A stretch of DNA of 64,000 bases from positions 1-64,000 of the forward strand of contig JAGHUI010000013.1 of assembly GCA_018064885.1 (NCBI GenBank), given 5' to 3'. Below are positions 18,431-27,443 of this stretch, in pieces. The notes below the pieces were generated by a model. That model had not been told where the DNA came from. It saw only the letters and a program-made list of their open reading frames with translations, and searched no databases. Numbering within the stretch: position 1 is the first letter of the stretch; each line of letters starts with the position of its first letter. Made by a program: the position numbers and the translations under genes. The stretch is from Candidatus Minthosoma equi. Lineage in GTDB: Bacteria > Bacteroidota > Bacteroidia > Bacteroidales > Bacteroidaceae.

Positions 18431-19404
18431 TGAAAAAAACAATTCTCACAACTGCCATCCTATTGGCATCAGCAGCATGTTTTGCCCAGACAGCAAACGA
18501 GGCAGACACGCTTGCCGCATTTGCCAATAGCGAGCAGGAAGCTGATTATCAGGAGTTCTACACTATAGAAGAGGAAGAGGAGCAGGTGATGAGCCGTGCT
18601 CTCGTCCAGGGTACCAGCAGCGGAAAGGTCAACACCCGGCCTACTGCAGATAACACTCAGCCATGCAAGCTTTGGGCAATACTCCTAACCGACACGCAGG
18701 ATGAAAGCATCGGCGGCGACGATCTGATTGACAATCTTGCCCTCAACAAAGAGCTGAAAGCCATCGGTCAGGTGCTTGGCATACCTGTGACAATCAAGAA
18801 CATCACAGGCAACGCTTTCTACAACAAGCGCAATCTTGCCAATGCCATCAGCGCCATAACGCCAACAAAGAACGACATCGTCTTCTTCTGCTTCAATGGT
18901 CACGGCTTCCGCTTCGACGACCAGAAAGACCAATACCCTTGCCTCTCGCTCGGAGACAATGGCGATGACTACAACTATGTGACTCTCAGCGATGTGTATG
19001 CTGCCATTAAAGCAAAAGGCGCAAGACTCAATGTTGTCTTCAGCGACTGCTGCAACTCCTACGTCGGCGACTACAAGCCAAGTCAGCCAGGAAGCACACT
19101 CTACAGCCGTGCCGCATCAAAGGCAAGCAAAAAGCGCATCAAGGATTTATGGCTGAACGTAGAAGGAAATGTGATAGCAACAGCATCAAAACCAGGTGAA
19201 TACTCTTGGTCTTTCTCTGGCGAAGGCAGCGCCTTCACACAGTCGTTCATCAAGCAGATGCGACGTGAAATCAGTTCCAGCCGCACCGACGAGGTCAGCT
19301 GGCAGCGCCTTATAGACAACACCATAGAGTCGGCTCGCAAGAAAACACTGGAATGTGAGAACTCTCAACACGGAATACGTTATATGAACGTGAAAAAGAG
19401 ATAG
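18430..19404 (+). CDS. Exported caspase-like protein, second copy
   Basis: A 324-residue relative of 16306-17718 without its N-terminal beta domain. It has a signal peptide (cleavage near SAACFAQ, residue 20), an acidic segment (EEEEEQ, about 47-52), then a caspase fold from about residue 78. Catalytic residues fit His158 in CFNGHGFRFDDQ and Cys208 in VVFSDCCNSY. The GHGFRFD and FSDCCN motifs are identical or nearly so in both proteins. Later segments such as VIATASKPGEYSW also match (LIATAASPGEMSW in the first copy). Its start overlaps the thioredoxin stop, so the three genes form one operon. Substrate specificity is not visible from sequence. Confidence 0.82.
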   Translation: MKKTILTTAILLASAACFAQTANEADTLAAFANSEQEADYQEFYTIEEEEEQVMSRALVQGTSSGKVNTRPTADNTQPCKLWAILLTDTQDESIGGDDLIDNLALNKELKAIGQVLGIPVTIKNITGNAFYNKRNLANAISAITPTKNDIVFFCFNGHGFRFDDQKDQYPCLSLGDNGDDYNYVTLSDVYAAIKAKGARLNVVFSDCCNSYVGDYKPSQPGSTLYSRAASKASKKRIKDLWLNVEGNVIATASKPGEYSWSFSGEGSAFTQSFIKQMRREISSSRTDEVSWQRLIDNTIESARKKTLECENSQHGIRYMNVKKR

Positions 19405-19455
19405 TTATCGCATACACCTAAAATTTTCGAAAACTACTACGAGGTAATTGCTCTC

Positions 19456-19520
19456 AGCATTACGGGGAAATGCAACGTTGCTTTACGAGGAAAAGCAATG
19501 CAGCATTTCCCCGTAATGCT
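19456..19520. terminator. Large two-stem hairpin between convergent genes
   Basis: AGCATTACGGGGAAATGC at 19456-19473 is an exact reverse complement of 19503-19520, an 18 bp stem. Inside it, TTGCTTT (19478-19484) pairs with AAAGCAA (19492-19498). The structure is followed by TTTT only on the plus strand. It lies between the caspase cassette and the convergent kinase gene, so it probably ends transcription, but it is longer and more elaborate than the other terminators here. Confidence 0.7.
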
Positions 19521-19558
19521 TTTCGGAAAGTTTAGCACTTATAGAACAGGCTTATTGT

Positions 19559-21511
19559 TTATTCGCTTAACGGATGAACAAACACAAACCTTGCGCCGCC
19601 AGCAGTATAGCTTGTGTCAAGCTTCACGTAACCGCCAAGCCTTTCAGCAAGCTGGCGGCAAATAGAAAGACCGAGACCTGTACCCTGCTTGAACGTGTCA
19701 AGCTTCTCAAAACGACCAAAGATCAGCTCAGCCTTTTCCGCAGGCACACCCTCGCCAGTATCCGTCACGGAGAATGTCAGCATGCCTGGAGTCTCTTTGA
19801 GCGACGTATGAACATGAATCTCACCCTCTGCCGTATGCTTTATAGCGTTTGTAAGGAAGTTGATGATAATCTGCTGACAACGCTGACTGTCAGACATGAT
19901 GGTGAACTCATCATCAACCTCAGTAGTATAATAAAGCTTAATATGATCAGGGCAGCGATAAGAAACCGTGTTGACAGCATTCTGGCAAATATCGTTAGCA
20001 CGGCACTCCCCTACATTCAGTCGGTACTTTCCGCTTTCCATATCGCTAACATCCAGAATATCACCAACAAGCGTTGACAGCATATCAGTATTTCCCTTGA
20101 TGATATTGCCATACTGCACCATCTCCTCAGCCGAAATGAACTCACGCATTTCAGGGTTCGTCAGCAACTGAGAGAAACCGCAAATAGCATTGAGCGGAGT
20201 GCGTAGCTCATGACTCATGTTCTGCAAGAAGATAGTCTGAGTCTCGTTTGCACGCTTAATCTTCGCACTGTACTGACGCTGACGCACATAGAGAACCACA
20301 AACAACACAACGATAACGATGAACAGCACAGCAATGCTTATAATAAAATATATGAGCATCTGGTTTCTTTCCGACTCCAGATTGAACACCTTATACTTCG
20401 CCTCCATCTCCGTTATCTGAGCCGCAAATGACTGATTGAAAAATTCCTCCACAAGGTAAGCAATGGTATTCGCCTTCTCGTATGCCTCCTTCCATCGTCC
20501 CATAGCAGCAAGCACTTCAACCTGCTGTTTTCTGTAGCTGAGAGGAGGATATGGATATTCTTCTTCCACCCACTCCCATGCCTTTTCCTTATCACCCTTA
20601 GCCAAAGCATAACGAGACATCATAGTGCGATAAATACACATATCATGAGCATAAAGCGTTATGGTGGAATCTCTCTCAAGATAGTCATAATACTCTTTCG
20701 CCTTATCAAGCTCCTTCGCATCAACATAATAGCAAAGAGAATACACCCCAAGCATCGCAGTGATATAATTCACCTCTATTTCAGTTTTTGTGCTCTTATC
20801 CTCTTTCTCCATTATCTCATACATCTCGTCAAGATAAGGCTTCATGTCACTGTACTCCTTGGTGATATTCATACCGTTAAGAACATCAAGTCCCATATAT
20901 ATAGTATATGAGCGATCAAGGTAATCGCCCTTGCTGAGCTCGTATGCGCGCTTAGCATACTCAAGCGCCAAACTATCCTGGAACTGCTCGCTGTACGAAA
21001 GGCTCAGCATCTGACAAGCCTTCATCTCACCATAGTTGTCCTTAGGATAGTACGTCATGAGCTCATTTGTCAAATCAAACACTTTCACATAATCTGCCGT
21101 AAATATATAGGAATAGCAAAGGAAGCTCATCGCATCAATCATCGTATAGTGATAGTTCTTTGTATCCAGTTTCATTTCCGCAAGCATGTGATACTTAGGC
21201 AGAAGAGAATCAATAGGATAATCAAGATTATACATACATCGCATTGCATTCCTCAGCGCATAAAGCATATCATCTTCCTTCTTCTCTTTCGAAGCAAGAT
21301 CATACAGAATACCCAGCAGATACACCTCGCGAGTAGTATTTATAGAATCACGGCTCAGATTATAAGCAGCATCCAGTCTCTTTCTGCTATCTTTAATGGA
21401 ATAAATGCGTTCTTTCAATTTGGCAAAATCAGCATCCTCACTAGCATTTTCCGCAAAAGAAGGCAGAAAAGCCAGCAGTGCCAAGGCAATTAAGTATAAG
21501 ATTCGCTTCAT
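19559..21511 (-). CDS. TPR-containing sensor histidine kinase
   Basis: A 650-residue membrane sensor kinase. It has a signal peptide (1-20), a periplasmic helical region of TPR-like repeats (about 25-375), one membrane helix (386-409), a HisKA domain with the phosphorylated His434 in FLQNMSHELRTPLNA, and an HATPase domain with the N box (NFLTNAIKHT, 551-560), DTGEGVP and GTGLGLS. There is no receiver domain, and no response regulator gene is nearby, so its partner is encoded elsewhere. It converges on the caspase cassette and diverges from the pilus operon, so it may regulate one of them; only position supports that. Confidence 0.9.
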   Translation of the reverse strand: MKRILYLIALALLAFLPSFAENASEDADFAKLKERIYSIKDSRKRLDAAYNLSRDSINTTREVYLLGILYDLASKEKKEDDMLYALRNAMRCMYNLDYPIDSLLPKYHMLAEMKLDTKNYHYTMIDAMSFLCYSYIFTADYVKVFDLTNELMTYYPKDNYGEMKACQMLSLSYSEQFQDSLALEYAKRAYELSKGDYLDRSYTIYMGLDVLNGMNITKEYSDMKPYLDEMYEIMEKEDKSTKTEIEVNYITAMLGVYSLCYYVDAKELDKAKEYYDYLERDSTITLYAHDMCIYRTMMSRYALAKGDKEKAWEWVEEEYPYPPLSYRKQQVEVLAAMGRWKEAYEKANTIAYLVEEFFNQSFAAQITEMEAKYKVFNLESERNQMLIYFIISIAVLFIVIVVLFVVLYVRQRQYSAKIKRANETQTIFLQNMSHELRTPLNAICGFSQLLTNPEMREFISAEEMVQYGNIIKGNTDMLSTLVGDILDVSDMESGKYRLNVGECRANDICQNAVNTVSYRCPDHIKLYYTTEVDDEFTIMSDSQRCQQIIINFLTNAIKHTAEGEIHVHTSLKETPGMLTFSVTDTGEGVPAEKAELIFGRFEKLDTFKQGTGLGLSICRQLAERLGGYVKLDTSYTAGGARFVFVHPLSE

Positions 21512-21545
21512 TATTTGATTTAGGAAATTAACATTGTTCGTACGG

Positions 21546-21577
21546 CAAAATTAAAAACAAAATCCTTCACATACAAA
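21546..21577 (-). promoter_or_regulatory. Promoter of the histidine kinase gene
   Basis: On the minus strand TTTG (21574-21577) is followed after 20 bp by TAATTTTG (21546-21553). Both elements match the Bacteroidetes consensus and lie about 35 bp before the kinase ATG. Confidence 0.5.
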
Positions 21578-21779
21578 AATAATACTCAAAAAATCAAGCA
21601 TGAGGCATAATTTCGTGACAAAATATGCCTTTTAGTGAATTTTGAACTTTTTCACATTTATTTACCAAAAGCACCTAAATCACATACTTGCATTTTTAAA
21701 TACGTTACAATTTCTTTTCGCAAGGTTACAAACAAGCGATTTCAATCTGCATTGCAGAACATCGTATAAGAAAAAACCA

Positions 21780-21787
21780 TATATTTG
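21780..21787 (+). promoter_or_regulatory. Candidate -7 box of the pilus operon
   Basis: TATATTTG fits TAnnTTTG and would give a leader of about 95 nt before the DUF3575 ATG. No TTTG occurs at the usual -33 distance. Confidence 0.35.
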
Positions 21788-21889
21788 CAAAAAATAAATC
21801 TGGTACATCAGGAAAACCTTTGTGACTTTTCTGACAAACCTTTAAATCCTATTATTGAAAATTATCTAATTTACTATTGCTATTATACT

Positions 21890-22498
21890 ATGACAATCTG
21901 TAAAAACAATTTTGTCAGTTTCATTTTGTGCACCCTTCTCTGGTTGATGTCAACCGGCAAGGCGATATCACAAAGTGCTCTAAAAACAAATTTCTTGCAT
22001 GACGCAACTGCTACTCCCACTTTGGCATTTGAAGTTGGCATGGGACGCAAAAACACCGCACAGATCTATTATGGTCTGAACGGATGGAAGACAAGCGACA
22101 CAAAACAGTGGAAGCACTGGATTGTCCGACCAGAATTCCGATGGTGGTTCTGCAGCAAGTTCAACGGGCACTTCCTTGACGTTCATGCTCATGGAGGACA
22201 ATTCAATGCAGCAAACATTGACATGTTGCCTACTGGCGTATATTTTGGCGGTGATGATTTGCGCAAAGAACTTCGTACAAACAAATACGAAGGCAGCTTT
22301 GCCGGATTAGGCATAGGATATGGCTATCAATGGATTCTGAGTCGCCACTGGAACTTTGAAACCGAAATAGGTGTTGGCTACACCCATGTGTGGTACGATA
22401 AATACCGCTGCGGAGAGTGCGGAGCCAAGATTAGCGACGGAGAAACGAACCATGTGGGAATGACCAAGCTGGGACTCTCATTAGTGTATGTATTCTAA
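21890..22498 (+). CDS. DUF3575 outer membrane protein of pilus operon
   Basis: A 202-residue protein starting at the ATG at 21890, which places a signal peptide at the N-terminus (cleavage near GKAISQSA). The rest alternates aromatic and polar residues and ends in aromatic VYVF, as in small outer membrane beta-barrels; the family is DUF3575. DUF3575 genes commonly head type V fimbrial operons in Bacteroidales. The next gene begins 18 bp downstream. Its role in pilus assembly or regulation is not known. Confidence 0.75.
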   Translation: MTICKNNFVSFILCTLLWLMSTGKAISQSALKTNFLHDATATPTLAFEVGMGRKNTAQIYYGLNGWKTSDTKQWKHWIVRPEFRWWFCSKFNGHFLDVHAHGGQFNAANIDMLPTGVYFGGDDLRKELRTNKYEGSFAGLGIGYGYQWILSRHWNFETEIGVGYTHVWYDKYRCGECGAKISDGETNHVGMTKLGLSLVYVF

Positions 22499-22516
22499 AC
22501 CAGGGGGAGAAAAAGT

Positions 22517-23998
22517 ATGAAAAAGATTTTCACAATAATGCTGTTAGCAGCAATTTCTGCCCTGCCAGCACTGAGCGCAACCGATGGCGAGGGCATACAG
22601 ACAAGCCACGTTCAAGTTACACGAGATGAGAACAAGGTGATTGTCACAATGAACATCATTCTTGACCAGATCAATCTCAAGCGCAATCAGCAAGTTTTCG
22701 TAACACCTTATCTTGAAAGCACAGACCATAAGACTGTGGCATCCTTCCCAAGCGTTCTGCTCAACGGACGCAATATGCAGTATGTCTATGAGCGCAGCGG
22801 CATGAGCCGAAAAATGAAAGCAAGCCACGACCAGATTGCGCAGGTTGTCCGCCGCAAGAATGGCACTGAGCAGACACTTTCCTATACAGAGAGCATAGAC
22901 ATCATGCCATGGATGGACGGACAGGAGCTTTCCTTCCATCTTGCCATAGACTCCTGCGGCTGCGGCGTCATTGCTGGTTCTGACCAGTCGGAACTGATGC
23001 AGCTGATGCTAACACCTAAGCTTAGAAAACTCTACACATCTTTTATAATACCTGCTGTGACCGAAGCACCTGTGGCTATTCATGAAGGCAAGGCTCGAGT
23101 GCAGTTCGAAGTAGATCGCACCGAACTCCATGCTGTGCCATACGTATGCAAGAACGGACAGAGAATAGACAACCGTGCTCAGCTGCAAATTATCTGCGAC
23201 TCAATCAATTATGCACTGCGCGATGAAAATGTAGAGATTGCAAACATCAACATCTGCGGTTATGCATCGCCAGAATCGCCTTATGATCACAACGATTTCC
23301 TTGCGACCAACCGTTCTCGCTCATTGGCAGAATACATTGGACAGCGCTATAACCTTCCTAAGGAACGCTGCACATACAGTTCTGTACCTGAGAACTGGGC
23401 AGAATTCCGCGAACAGGTCATAGCTGCTAACGACATCACTGAGAAACAGCGCCAGGATCTTTTGGAGCTCATTGACAAACCTACCTATGGCTCTGCTGAC
23501 TTCGATGCCAAGGAAAGAGCTTTGAAAACCGATCCACGCTATGCAAAACTCTATAAAGAGAAGATTCTGCCTGTCTGGTTCCCTGAGCTGCGATGCACAA
23601 AGTTTGCCATCAGCACTCGCCTGAAACCAACATCCGACGAACAGCTTGCTCGAATCATCAAGACCTCACCTGAGTTGCTGAGTCTCAACCAGATGTTCCG
23701 TGTAGCACGCTTATACCCAGAAGGTTCTGCAGAATTCAATGAGACATTCAGCATCGCTCTCCGCTTCTATACTGACGATCCTGTGGCAAATCTCAATGCA
23801 GCAGTAGCAGCCATCAAAGCAGGAAACTTCGACCAGGCAGCCAAGTATCTGGAAAAGGCAGGTGACAGCCCAGAAGCAGAAAATGCGCGCGGTGTTGTAG
23901 CAGCCAACAACAACGACATGGAAGCTGCACTTCGCCACTTCAATGCTGCCGGTTCATTGCGTGAGGCTGCACTCAACAAATCTCTCATAAAAGAATAA
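22517..23998 (+). CDS. DUF3868 protein with OmpA-like and repeat region
   Basis: A 493-residue exported protein (signal peptide 1-20, cleaved near ALSA). The N-terminal half has the DUF3868 pattern, with IDSCGCGVIAG near residue 150. The middle (about 190-320) resembles an OmpA-like domain: strand, NINICGYASPESP, then NRSRSLAEYIGQRY. The C-terminus (about 395-490) is a helical TPR-like repeat with PVANLNAAVAAIKAGNFDQA and two related helices. Such proteins accompany FimA-type pilins and may tie the assembly site to peptidoglycan. A G-rich stretch (GGGGGAG, 22503-22509) lies just before the start, unusual in this window. Confidence 0.75.
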   Translation: MKKIFTIMLLAAISALPALSATDGEGIQTSHVQVTRDENKVIVTMNIILDQINLKRNQQVFVTPYLESTDHKTVASFPSVLLNGRNMQYVYERSGMSRKMKASHDQIAQVVRRKNGTEQTLSYTESIDIMPWMDGQELSFHLAIDSCGCGVIAGSDQSELMQLMLTPKLRKLYTSFIIPAVTEAPVAIHEGKARVQFEVDRTELHAVPYVCKNGQRIDNRAQLQIICDSINYALRDENVEIANINICGYASPESPYDHNDFLATNRSRSLAEYIGQRYNLPKERCTYSSVPENWAEFREQVIAANDITEKQRQDLLELIDKPTYGSADFDAKERALKTDPRYAKLYKEKILPVWFPELRCTKFAISTRLKPTSDEQLARIIKTSPELLSLNQMFRVARLYPEGSAEFNETFSIALRFYTDDPVANLNAAVAAIKAGNFDQAAKYLEKAGDSPEAENARGVVAANNNDMEAALRHFNAAGSLREAALNKSLIKE

Positions 23999-24047
23999 AA
24001 ACAACAAAAAATATTAACCAAATTATTCACAATTAAACCAAACAATT

Positions 24048-26039
24048 ATGAAAAAGCAATTTTTCTTTTCTATGCTCGCAGCAGCCGCAATGCTGGCAAG
24101 CTGTAGCAGTGAAGATGCCATCGCACCAGACAAAGGTGGCAACGAGTATGGTATGATAGAAGGTCAGCCTGCTTTCATCTCTTTGGGCATTGCTATGCCT
24201 GATGGCGCCTCAACACGTGCCAATGACGACGTCAATGATGGCATTGCAGAAGAATATGAAGTAAAGAGTGGTCGTCTAGTACTTTTCAAAGGTTCTACAG
24301 AAGCATCTGCAACACTTTGGAAACAATACGATATTACAGATAACATCAAGGCTGCTGCAGATTGGGGACTCGAAAGTAGTAGTACTCAAATTACATCTAC
24401 TAGCAAAAAGTTTGTTCAGGAAATAGAGTCTCCCGCACTCGGTGCCTCAGACAAGCTTTGGGCTTATGTTATTTTGAACGACAAGAACAACCTCACTGTT
24501 ACTTGCACACCAGGAACGACATTCCCTATATTTGGCAAACAAATACTCACTGCAATTGGTATTGCTGACGAAACTACAGGTTACGGAAGCCAGAACGCTA
24601 ATGGACTTGTAATGACTAGTGTACCTCTTTCTCCAACTAAGGGTGGTTCTGCTATTGCAACAGGAGCGCCTTATACCCTTACTCCTATCAATGCAAGTGC
24701 AGTCTATCCAACAAAGGCAGAAGCAGAGCTTTCTACTGCAGCCGTTGCATGTTGCTACGTAGAGCGTGCAGCTGTTAAGGTCGATGTTACTGTTAAAGCA
24801 AGCATAACAGACCCTACTGGTTCTGGAACAATTGACAATACAAAGGTTACATGGGGTCTGGGAAATGTAAACAACAATGCATCTGGTTATCATAATACTC
24901 GTCAGTTTGATGCAGCATGGATGCCATACATCAACAAGCAGGTTTCTAATACAGATCCAAGAAGATACCGTTTCGTAAGTGTAAATCCACTCTTCGCCTC
25001 AGATCACATGGAGGGTTATCGTACTTATTTCGGTAGTGATGTTAACTACAATGGCAACGTAGGTCTCATCAACTCTCAGGTTACAACATATCCTATAGCT
25101 AACGGTGGAAAGGCCTACACTTATGAGAACACTTTCGATGAGAATAGCCAGATTTATGCTAACACAACATTTGTTAGCCTTAAGGTTGAATTGAACAATG
25201 GTACTACATTCTACACTATTGATGGTGAGAATAATACAGCTCTCAATCTAGCTGCTCTAAGGACAAAGTTGGCAAACAAAGTTGATGAACAGATTAAGGT
25301 TTCAACTATTGACCCATTAATTGCAGAAATCCAATCAAAAATTACTGCAGACCTCGCCAATTCTTCAGGTGTACTTCGCACTGCAGGTTTTAATGCATCA
25401 GACGTTATTGAATTTACACTTGCACACAACATAACTCTTGCAGGATCACTTGATGCTTTTAATCGTGACACCTACACTGACCATTTAGTTTTCAACTCTA
25501 TTACTGTAAATAGTTCTACTGCTACTACTGCACAAGAGACAGCTATAAAATCAGTAGAGTTTATAACTTCACAGACAATTCAGCAGAAACTTGAAGCAAC
25601 AGAACTCGTAAGTCTTATTACTCCAGAGAAAGTGTTCGTTTACACAAATGGTATTGCTTACTATGCTACCCGAATTGCTCACTTTGGTGATACTGAAACC
25701 CCTTGGAATACAGAATCAGCTTCATACAACAACTACAACAAGATTTATCCTACAGATGGTCAAGCACTTGGTGTAATTCCTAGTGACTATGGAACAAACC
25801 GAGCAAACGCATGGCTTGGTCGTTGGGGTATAGTTCGTAACAACTGGTATTCTATCGTTGTTGATGACATCAAGGGCATCGGTGATGCAACACCATTAAA
25901 CTATAATGGTACAGCTACAGGTCCTGATGGTGACGTTCCTGGTAACACTCCAGATGACAACCCAACACCAAAGTACTACATTGCTGCTCATATCCATATT
26001 CTCCCATGGGTTAAGCGTACTCAGAACGTAGAATTCTAA
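24048..26039 (+). CDS. Major type V pilin (Mfa1-like fimbrillin)
   Basis: A 663-residue lipoprotein pilin precursor. The lipobox is MLASC with lipidated Cys19. A Thr-Arg-Ala site follows (Arg57), matching the arginine-protease processing site of P. gingivalis fimbrillins, where cutting frees the donor-strand groove. The C-terminal domain contains RWGIVRNNWYSIVVDDIKGIG and ends PWVKRTQNVEF, the Mfa1-type fimbrillin C-terminal signature. It lies before an internal terminator and first among the pilin genes, so it is probably the shaft subunit. It is longer than P. gingivalis Mfa1 (about 560 residues), owing to a central region of about 150 residues rich in Asn, Thr and Ser. Confidence 0.85.
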   Translation: MKKQFFFSMLAAAAMLASCSSEDAIAPDKGGNEYGMIEGQPAFISLGIAMPDGASTRANDDVNDGIAEEYEVKSGRLVLFKGSTEASATLWKQYDITDNIKAAADWGLESSSTQITSTSKKFVQEIESPALGASDKLWAYVILNDKNNLTVTCTPGTTFPIFGKQILTAIGIADETTGYGSQNANGLVMTSVPLSPTKGGSAIATGAPYTLTPINASAVYPTKAEAELSTAAVACCYVERAAVKVDVTVKASITDPTGSGTIDNTKVTWGLGNVNNNASGYHNTRQFDAAWMPYINKQVSNTDPRRYRFVSVNPLFASDHMEGYRTYFGSDVNYNGNVGLINSQVTTYPIANGGKAYTYENTFDENSQIYANTTFVSLKVELNNGTTFYTIDGENNTALNLAALRTKLANKVDEQIKVSTIDPLIAEIQSKITADLANSSGVLRTAGFNASDVIEFTLAHNITLAGSLDAFNRDTYTDHLVFNSITVNSSTATTAQETAIKSVEFITSQTIQQKLEATELVSLITPEKVFVYTNGIAYYATRIAHFGDTETPWNTESASYNNYNKIYPTDGQALGVIPSDYGTNRANAWLGRWGIVRNNWYSIVVDDIKGIGDATPLNYNGTATGPDGDVPGNTPDDNPTPKYYIAAHIHILPWVKRTQNVEF

Positions 26040-26071
26040 TCTAAAAACTCTTTAGATTCAAATAATCAACT

Positions 26072-26110
26072 GGCGTGGTGCCACGGCACCACCTTGGCAC
26101 CACGCCTTTT
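26072..26110 (+). terminator. Internal terminator after the major pilin gene
   Basis: GGCGTGGTGCCA (26072-26083) pairs perfectly with TGGCACCACGCC (26095-26106), followed by TTTT. It separates the major pilin from the anchor and minor pilin genes on the same strand. No good promoter is seen before the next gene, so partial read-through probably sets a high shaft-to-anchor ratio. Confidence 0.8.
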
Positions 26111-26144
26111 ACACATTATATATTATTAATATAGAAACCAACAA

Positions 26145-27383
26145 ATGAAACGTTTTCAACGATACATAACTGCTGCTCTGCTTGTGTGTGCGGCTGCTTT
26201 CTTCACAGCCTGCTCAATGATGGAAGATGACCGCTCCGACTGCCCTACAGGACTCTACGTACGGTTCGTCTATGACTACAACACACAGCGTGCCGACATG
26301 TTCAAGGATCATGTGGGTTACGTCACCCTTTATGTCTTCGACGAAAACGGCAACAAAGTCGCTGAGAAGAGTGTCGCCAATACCACTGCCACCATGCCAC
26401 TGGCCCAGTATGGCTACACCATGCATTTCACACCAGAAGAACTGGGCATCAAATCTGGTTCTGCATCAAGCAATTTGGCATCCAGAAAATACCGTCTCCA
26501 AGCCGTAGCCATGCAGAAAGACTGGGATGCAGCTCTCTCAACACCAGGCGCCAAGTACCGCCGCACCGCAGCTACTAACGCCAACGCCCTCACCATAACC
26601 CTCGACCACGAGGCTGCCACAGCTCCAGACGCTTCTACGTCGGGTCTCCACACAGTAAGCAACAGCGCGCCTCTCGACACCCTCTGGCACACCCTCAAGG
26701 TAATGCCAAGCGAACCAACCTACGGCTACAACGCTCCAGCCATAGCAAAGACAAGCAAGCCATACTCAATCTATCCTGTAGAAGATCAGATGGTAAGCGT
26801 TCAGGAAGGCTATGCAACATACGCCACAGTCTCACTTATTCGTGACACTAAGCACCTGAATATCACACTCCGACAACTCGACAATCCTGCTGACATCAAT
26901 GCTGATGACTATGAGGTCACAATCGTGGATCGCAACTCCACACTCGCTGCCGACAATAGCCTTGCATCTGATGACACTCTACTATACACACCATACGCCC
27001 AATGGACAACCAGCTACGACAATGACGGCACACAGATAGATGGAGACATTCATCCTGCAACACGTAGCACAATCATAAACCGCACTGCTCACTACAATCT
27101 GATGTTCAACCGCTTGATGTACGATGCTGACAGTGAGAAATGTGGAAAGCTATGCATACGCAACAAGAAAAATGGCGAAACAGTTGCTCTCATCAACCTG
27201 CCAAGCATCTTGGCTGACGGCCGAATCGCTTATGAAATGTATAACTACAGCCAACAAGAGTACCTCGATCGTGAGTACGACTACGAACTCGACTTCTTCC
27301 TCAAAGGTGACGAGTGGCAGTATCTGGACATCCAAATCCACGTCCTTTCATGGGCACTCCGCAAACAAAACGTAAAACTCTAA
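26145..27383 (+). CDS. FimB/Mfa2-family fimbrial anchor lipoprotein
   Basis: A 412-residue lipoprotein with lipobox FTAC (Cys23). The mature start, with DDRSDCPTGLYVRFVYDYN and then VGYVTLYVFDENGN, is the characteristic opening of the FimB/Mfa2 anchor family. It ends in a beta-rich C-terminus (IQIHVLSWALRKQNVKL) like those of pilins. FimB/Mfa2 proteins sit at the pilus base, keep their lipid and limit fibre length. It follows the terminator and precedes a CTAACC tandem repeat. Confidence 0.85.
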   Translation: MKRFQRYITAALLVCAAAFFTACSMMEDDRSDCPTGLYVRFVYDYNTQRADMFKDHVGYVTLYVFDENGNKVAEKSVANTTATMPLAQYGYTMHFTPEELGIKSGSASSNLASRKYRLQAVAMQKDWDAALSTPGAKYRRTAATNANALTITLDHEAATAPDASTSGLHTVSNSAPLDTLWHTLKVMPSEPTYGYNAPAIAKTSKPYSIYPVEDQMVSVQEGYATYATVSLIRDTKHLNITLRQLDNPADINADDYEVTIVDRNSTLAADNSLASDDTLLYTPYAQWTTSYDNDGTQIDGDIHPATRSTIINRTAHYNLMFNRLMYDADSEKCGKLCIRNKKNGETVALINLPSILADGRIAYEMYNYSQQEYLDREYDYELDFFLKGDEWQYLDIQIHVLSWALRKQNVKL

Positions 27384-27440
27384 CCACTAAACCCTAACCT
27401 CTAACCACTAACCTCTAACCACTAACCTCTAACCACTAAA
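27384..27440. repeat. CTAACCACTAACCT tandem repeat
   Basis: About four copies of a 14-base unit (CTAACCACTAACCT and close variants) fill the whole gap between the anchor gene and the next pilin-like gene and end at its start region. Repeats like this can change length by slippage and so alter spacing between the two genes. Confidence 0.75.
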
Positions 27441-27443
27441 CAA

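Larger units (their letters stand above)
21512..21889. other. Divergent intergenic region, kinase and pilus operon
   Basis: This 378 bp AT-rich gap holds the kinase promoter, a candidate pilus promoter at 21780, and a hairpin with arms AGGCATA (21603-21609) and TATGCCT (21624-21630) followed by TTTT. I looked for a promoter flanked by longer inverted repeats, as in phase-variable Bacteroides surface loci, and saw none. An open frame extends from 21785 into the DUF3575 gene but its first 35 codons do not look like signal peptide or family sequence. Confidence 0.5.

Noticed and set aside
21512-21889. Invertible, phase-variable promoter for the pilus operon
   Set aside because: I looked for inverted repeats flanking a promoter, as in phase-variable Bacteroides loci, and found only a short terminator-like hairpin. 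No recombinase gene is nearby.
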